Assembly: GCA_013415595.1 (NCBI GenBank)
Contig: JAAEEW010000031.1
Location: 1 to 6,355 of the forward strand
Length of the DNA: 6,355 nt
DNA from: Methanosarcinales archaeon
GTDB lineage: Archaea > Halobacteriota > Methanosarcinia > Methanotrichales > Methanotrichaceae
Direction of reading: 5' to 3'
The first letter of the stretch is position 1. Every line of letters begins with the position of its first letter. The translations under genes were made by a program, and so were the position numbers. This document shows positions 5,621 to 6,355 of this stretch, one piece after another. A model generated the notes under the pieces. That model had not been told where the DNA came from, searched no databases, and worked only from the letters and a program-made list of their open reading frames with translations.

Positions 5621-5760
5621 CTCCTTCATCCCTTCTCACCATCCCTTCCCTCCACTCTTTCGCTCCTTCACTCCACTCTTTCGCTTCCCTCCGGTGCTTC
5701 AGCTCTTTCTCTTCAATTCTTTTCCTTCTCCATCCCGCCCTCGCGGACCCTGGCCTGAAC
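5603..5760. repeat. Pyrimidine-rich tract with 21-bp direct repeats
   Basis: The plus strand is almost entirely C and T for ~150 bp. CTCCACTCTTTCGCT (15 nt) occurs at 5650-5664 and again at 5671-5685, a 21-bp period. A degenerate third relative (CTCTTTTATGCTCCTTCA, 5611-5628) precedes them, compared with CTCTTTCGCTCCTTCA inside the first repeat. The tract lies between rnpB and the DUF99 gene and runs into the last codons of the latter, explaining its Gly/Arg/Glu/Lys-rich C-terminus. It could be the shared termination region or an unstable low-complexity repeat. Confidence 0.65.
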
Positions 5761-6340
5761 ATCCCGCCCCTCCCCCCTCCAGACGTAGCGCCGAGCGGGC
5801 CATCAGCCTGGCCACCCGCAGGGGCTCGGGCACCCTGCCGTCCAGGGTGAACCTGTTGAGCAGAGCCTTGGCCTCCTGCAGGTCGATCCCCAGGGCCCGG
5901 GCGTAGACCTGATAGCCGGTCTTGAGGGTCAGGGCCTCCCTCTCCCCCAGCCGGTGGTACAGCCTCAGCTTCTCCTCCGGCCAGGCGAAGTACTCCTGAA
6001 TGTAGCGATCCAGGCCGCCGGACTCCTCGTAGGTCAGACAGACCAGGGGCAGGCCCAGCTCCTCGTACACCTGCTGCAGGTCGATGATGTTGAACCAGCT
6101 TATGACCGCCCCGTTCAGCATGACCGCATTTACATCCGAGCGGTCCAGCTCCTGAAATATCTCCAGCACCCCGGCGGTCGCGTCATCCCCGGCCACGGTG
6201 ATCTCGGCCAGGGCCGCTCCGTCTATCCTCAGGTCGCCTCGCATGACCACTCCCGCCAGCCTGGAGAGGGGCGGGGTGCGAACGAAGCTCTCTGCAATTC
6301 CAAGCACCCGGAGTCCCTTCTTCTGGAGTTGCAGATGCAT
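5699..6340 (-). CDS. DUF99 (UPF0215) family protein
   Basis: 213 residues. The pattern is that of DUF99, an archaeal family with an RNase H-like fold related to endonuclease V; its molecular function is not established. Visible landmarks are LRVLGIAESF (10-19), LAGVVMRGDLRIDG (28-41), GDDAT (51-55), MLNGAVISWFNIIDL (74-88), LPLVCLTYEES (97-107) and RVPEPLRVARLMARSAL (169-185). These are in family order. In many relatives the first strand reads GIDD or similar, while here it is GIAES, so the acidic residue is shifted or replaced. The family core ends near residue 187; the last ~25 residues (GGGAGCSGQGPRG onward) come from the adjacent purine-rich low-complexity DNA and are probably not functional. 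The ATG at 6340 fits the family's N-terminus, but only 15 bases lie upstream in the window and the frame is open through them. It is convergent with rnpB. Confidence 0.85.
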   Translation of the reverse strand: MHLQLQKKGLRVLGIAESFVRTPPLSRLAGVVMRGDLRIDGAALAEITVAGDDATAGVLEIFQELDRSDVNAVMLNGAVISWFNIIDLQQVYEELGLPLVCLTYEESGGLDRYIQEYFAWPEEKLRLYHRLGEREALTLKTGYQVYARALGIDLQEAKALLNRFTLDGRVPEPLRVARLMARSALRLEGGGAGCSGQGPRGRDGEGKELKRKS

Positions 6341-6355
6341 GATTAATGCTATTGC

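Noticed and set aside
5603..5760. CRISPR-like array in the pyrimidine tract
   Set aside because: Only two good copies of a 15-nt motif with a 6-nt, low-complexity spacer. This does not fit repeat-spacer architecture, and no cas genes are present.
5275..5850. A 191-codon plus-strand open frame after the oxidoreductase promoter
   Set aside because: It covers the RNase P RNA and then the pyrimidine tract, which explains its Ser/Leu/Phe/Pro-rich end. It is not a protein gene.

Overview
The window looks like a piece of an archaeal chromosome, most likely a Methanothrix/Methanosaeta-type methanogen. The evidence is an archaeal-type RNase P RNA, a DUF99 protein (an essentially archaeal family), TATA-box promoters about 25-27 bp upstream of leaderless or near-leaderless starts, and GC-rich coding sequence. 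The genus is an inference; the domain is well supported. The first ~1.15 kb is visibly less GC-rich than the rest and is the mobile part of the window.

Layout. (1) 1-1130: an IS5-family transposase (+) whose C-terminus, after the catalytic Glu, is replaced by what looks like the C-terminal part of a DUF1670 protein. This is a chimeric, probably inactive, element remnant. (2) 1205-2359 (-): a GT4-type, GT-B fold glycosyltransferase related to glycogen synthases, read from an ATG with a good Shine-Dalgarno. (3) 2360-2873: a long divergent spacer with small direct repeats and a clear TATA box for the next gene. (4) 2874-4145 (+): an APC-superfamily amino-acid transporter, apparently leaderless. 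(5) 4146-4249: a short convergent gap with a G-rich stretch. (6) 4250-5242 (-): a membrane protein with four N-terminal helices fused to a sulfite-oxidase-like molybdopterin domain. (7) 5301-5602 (+): the RNase P RNA gene, divergent from gene 6 and apparently sharing one AT-rich promoter element with it. (8) 5603-5760: a strongly pyrimidine-rich strand with 21-bp direct repeats between the convergent ends of rnpB and gene 9. (9) 5699-6340 (-): a DUF99 protein.

The genes do not form one operon. Every neighbouring pair is convergent or divergent, so each is probably its own transcription unit. I do not see a new defence or biosynthetic system. The points most worth a second look are the IS5/DUF1670 chimera, the single-polypeptide membrane-anchored Mo oxidoreductase with paired histidines, the compact bidirectional rnpB promoter, and the repeat-bearing pyrimidine tract after rnpB.
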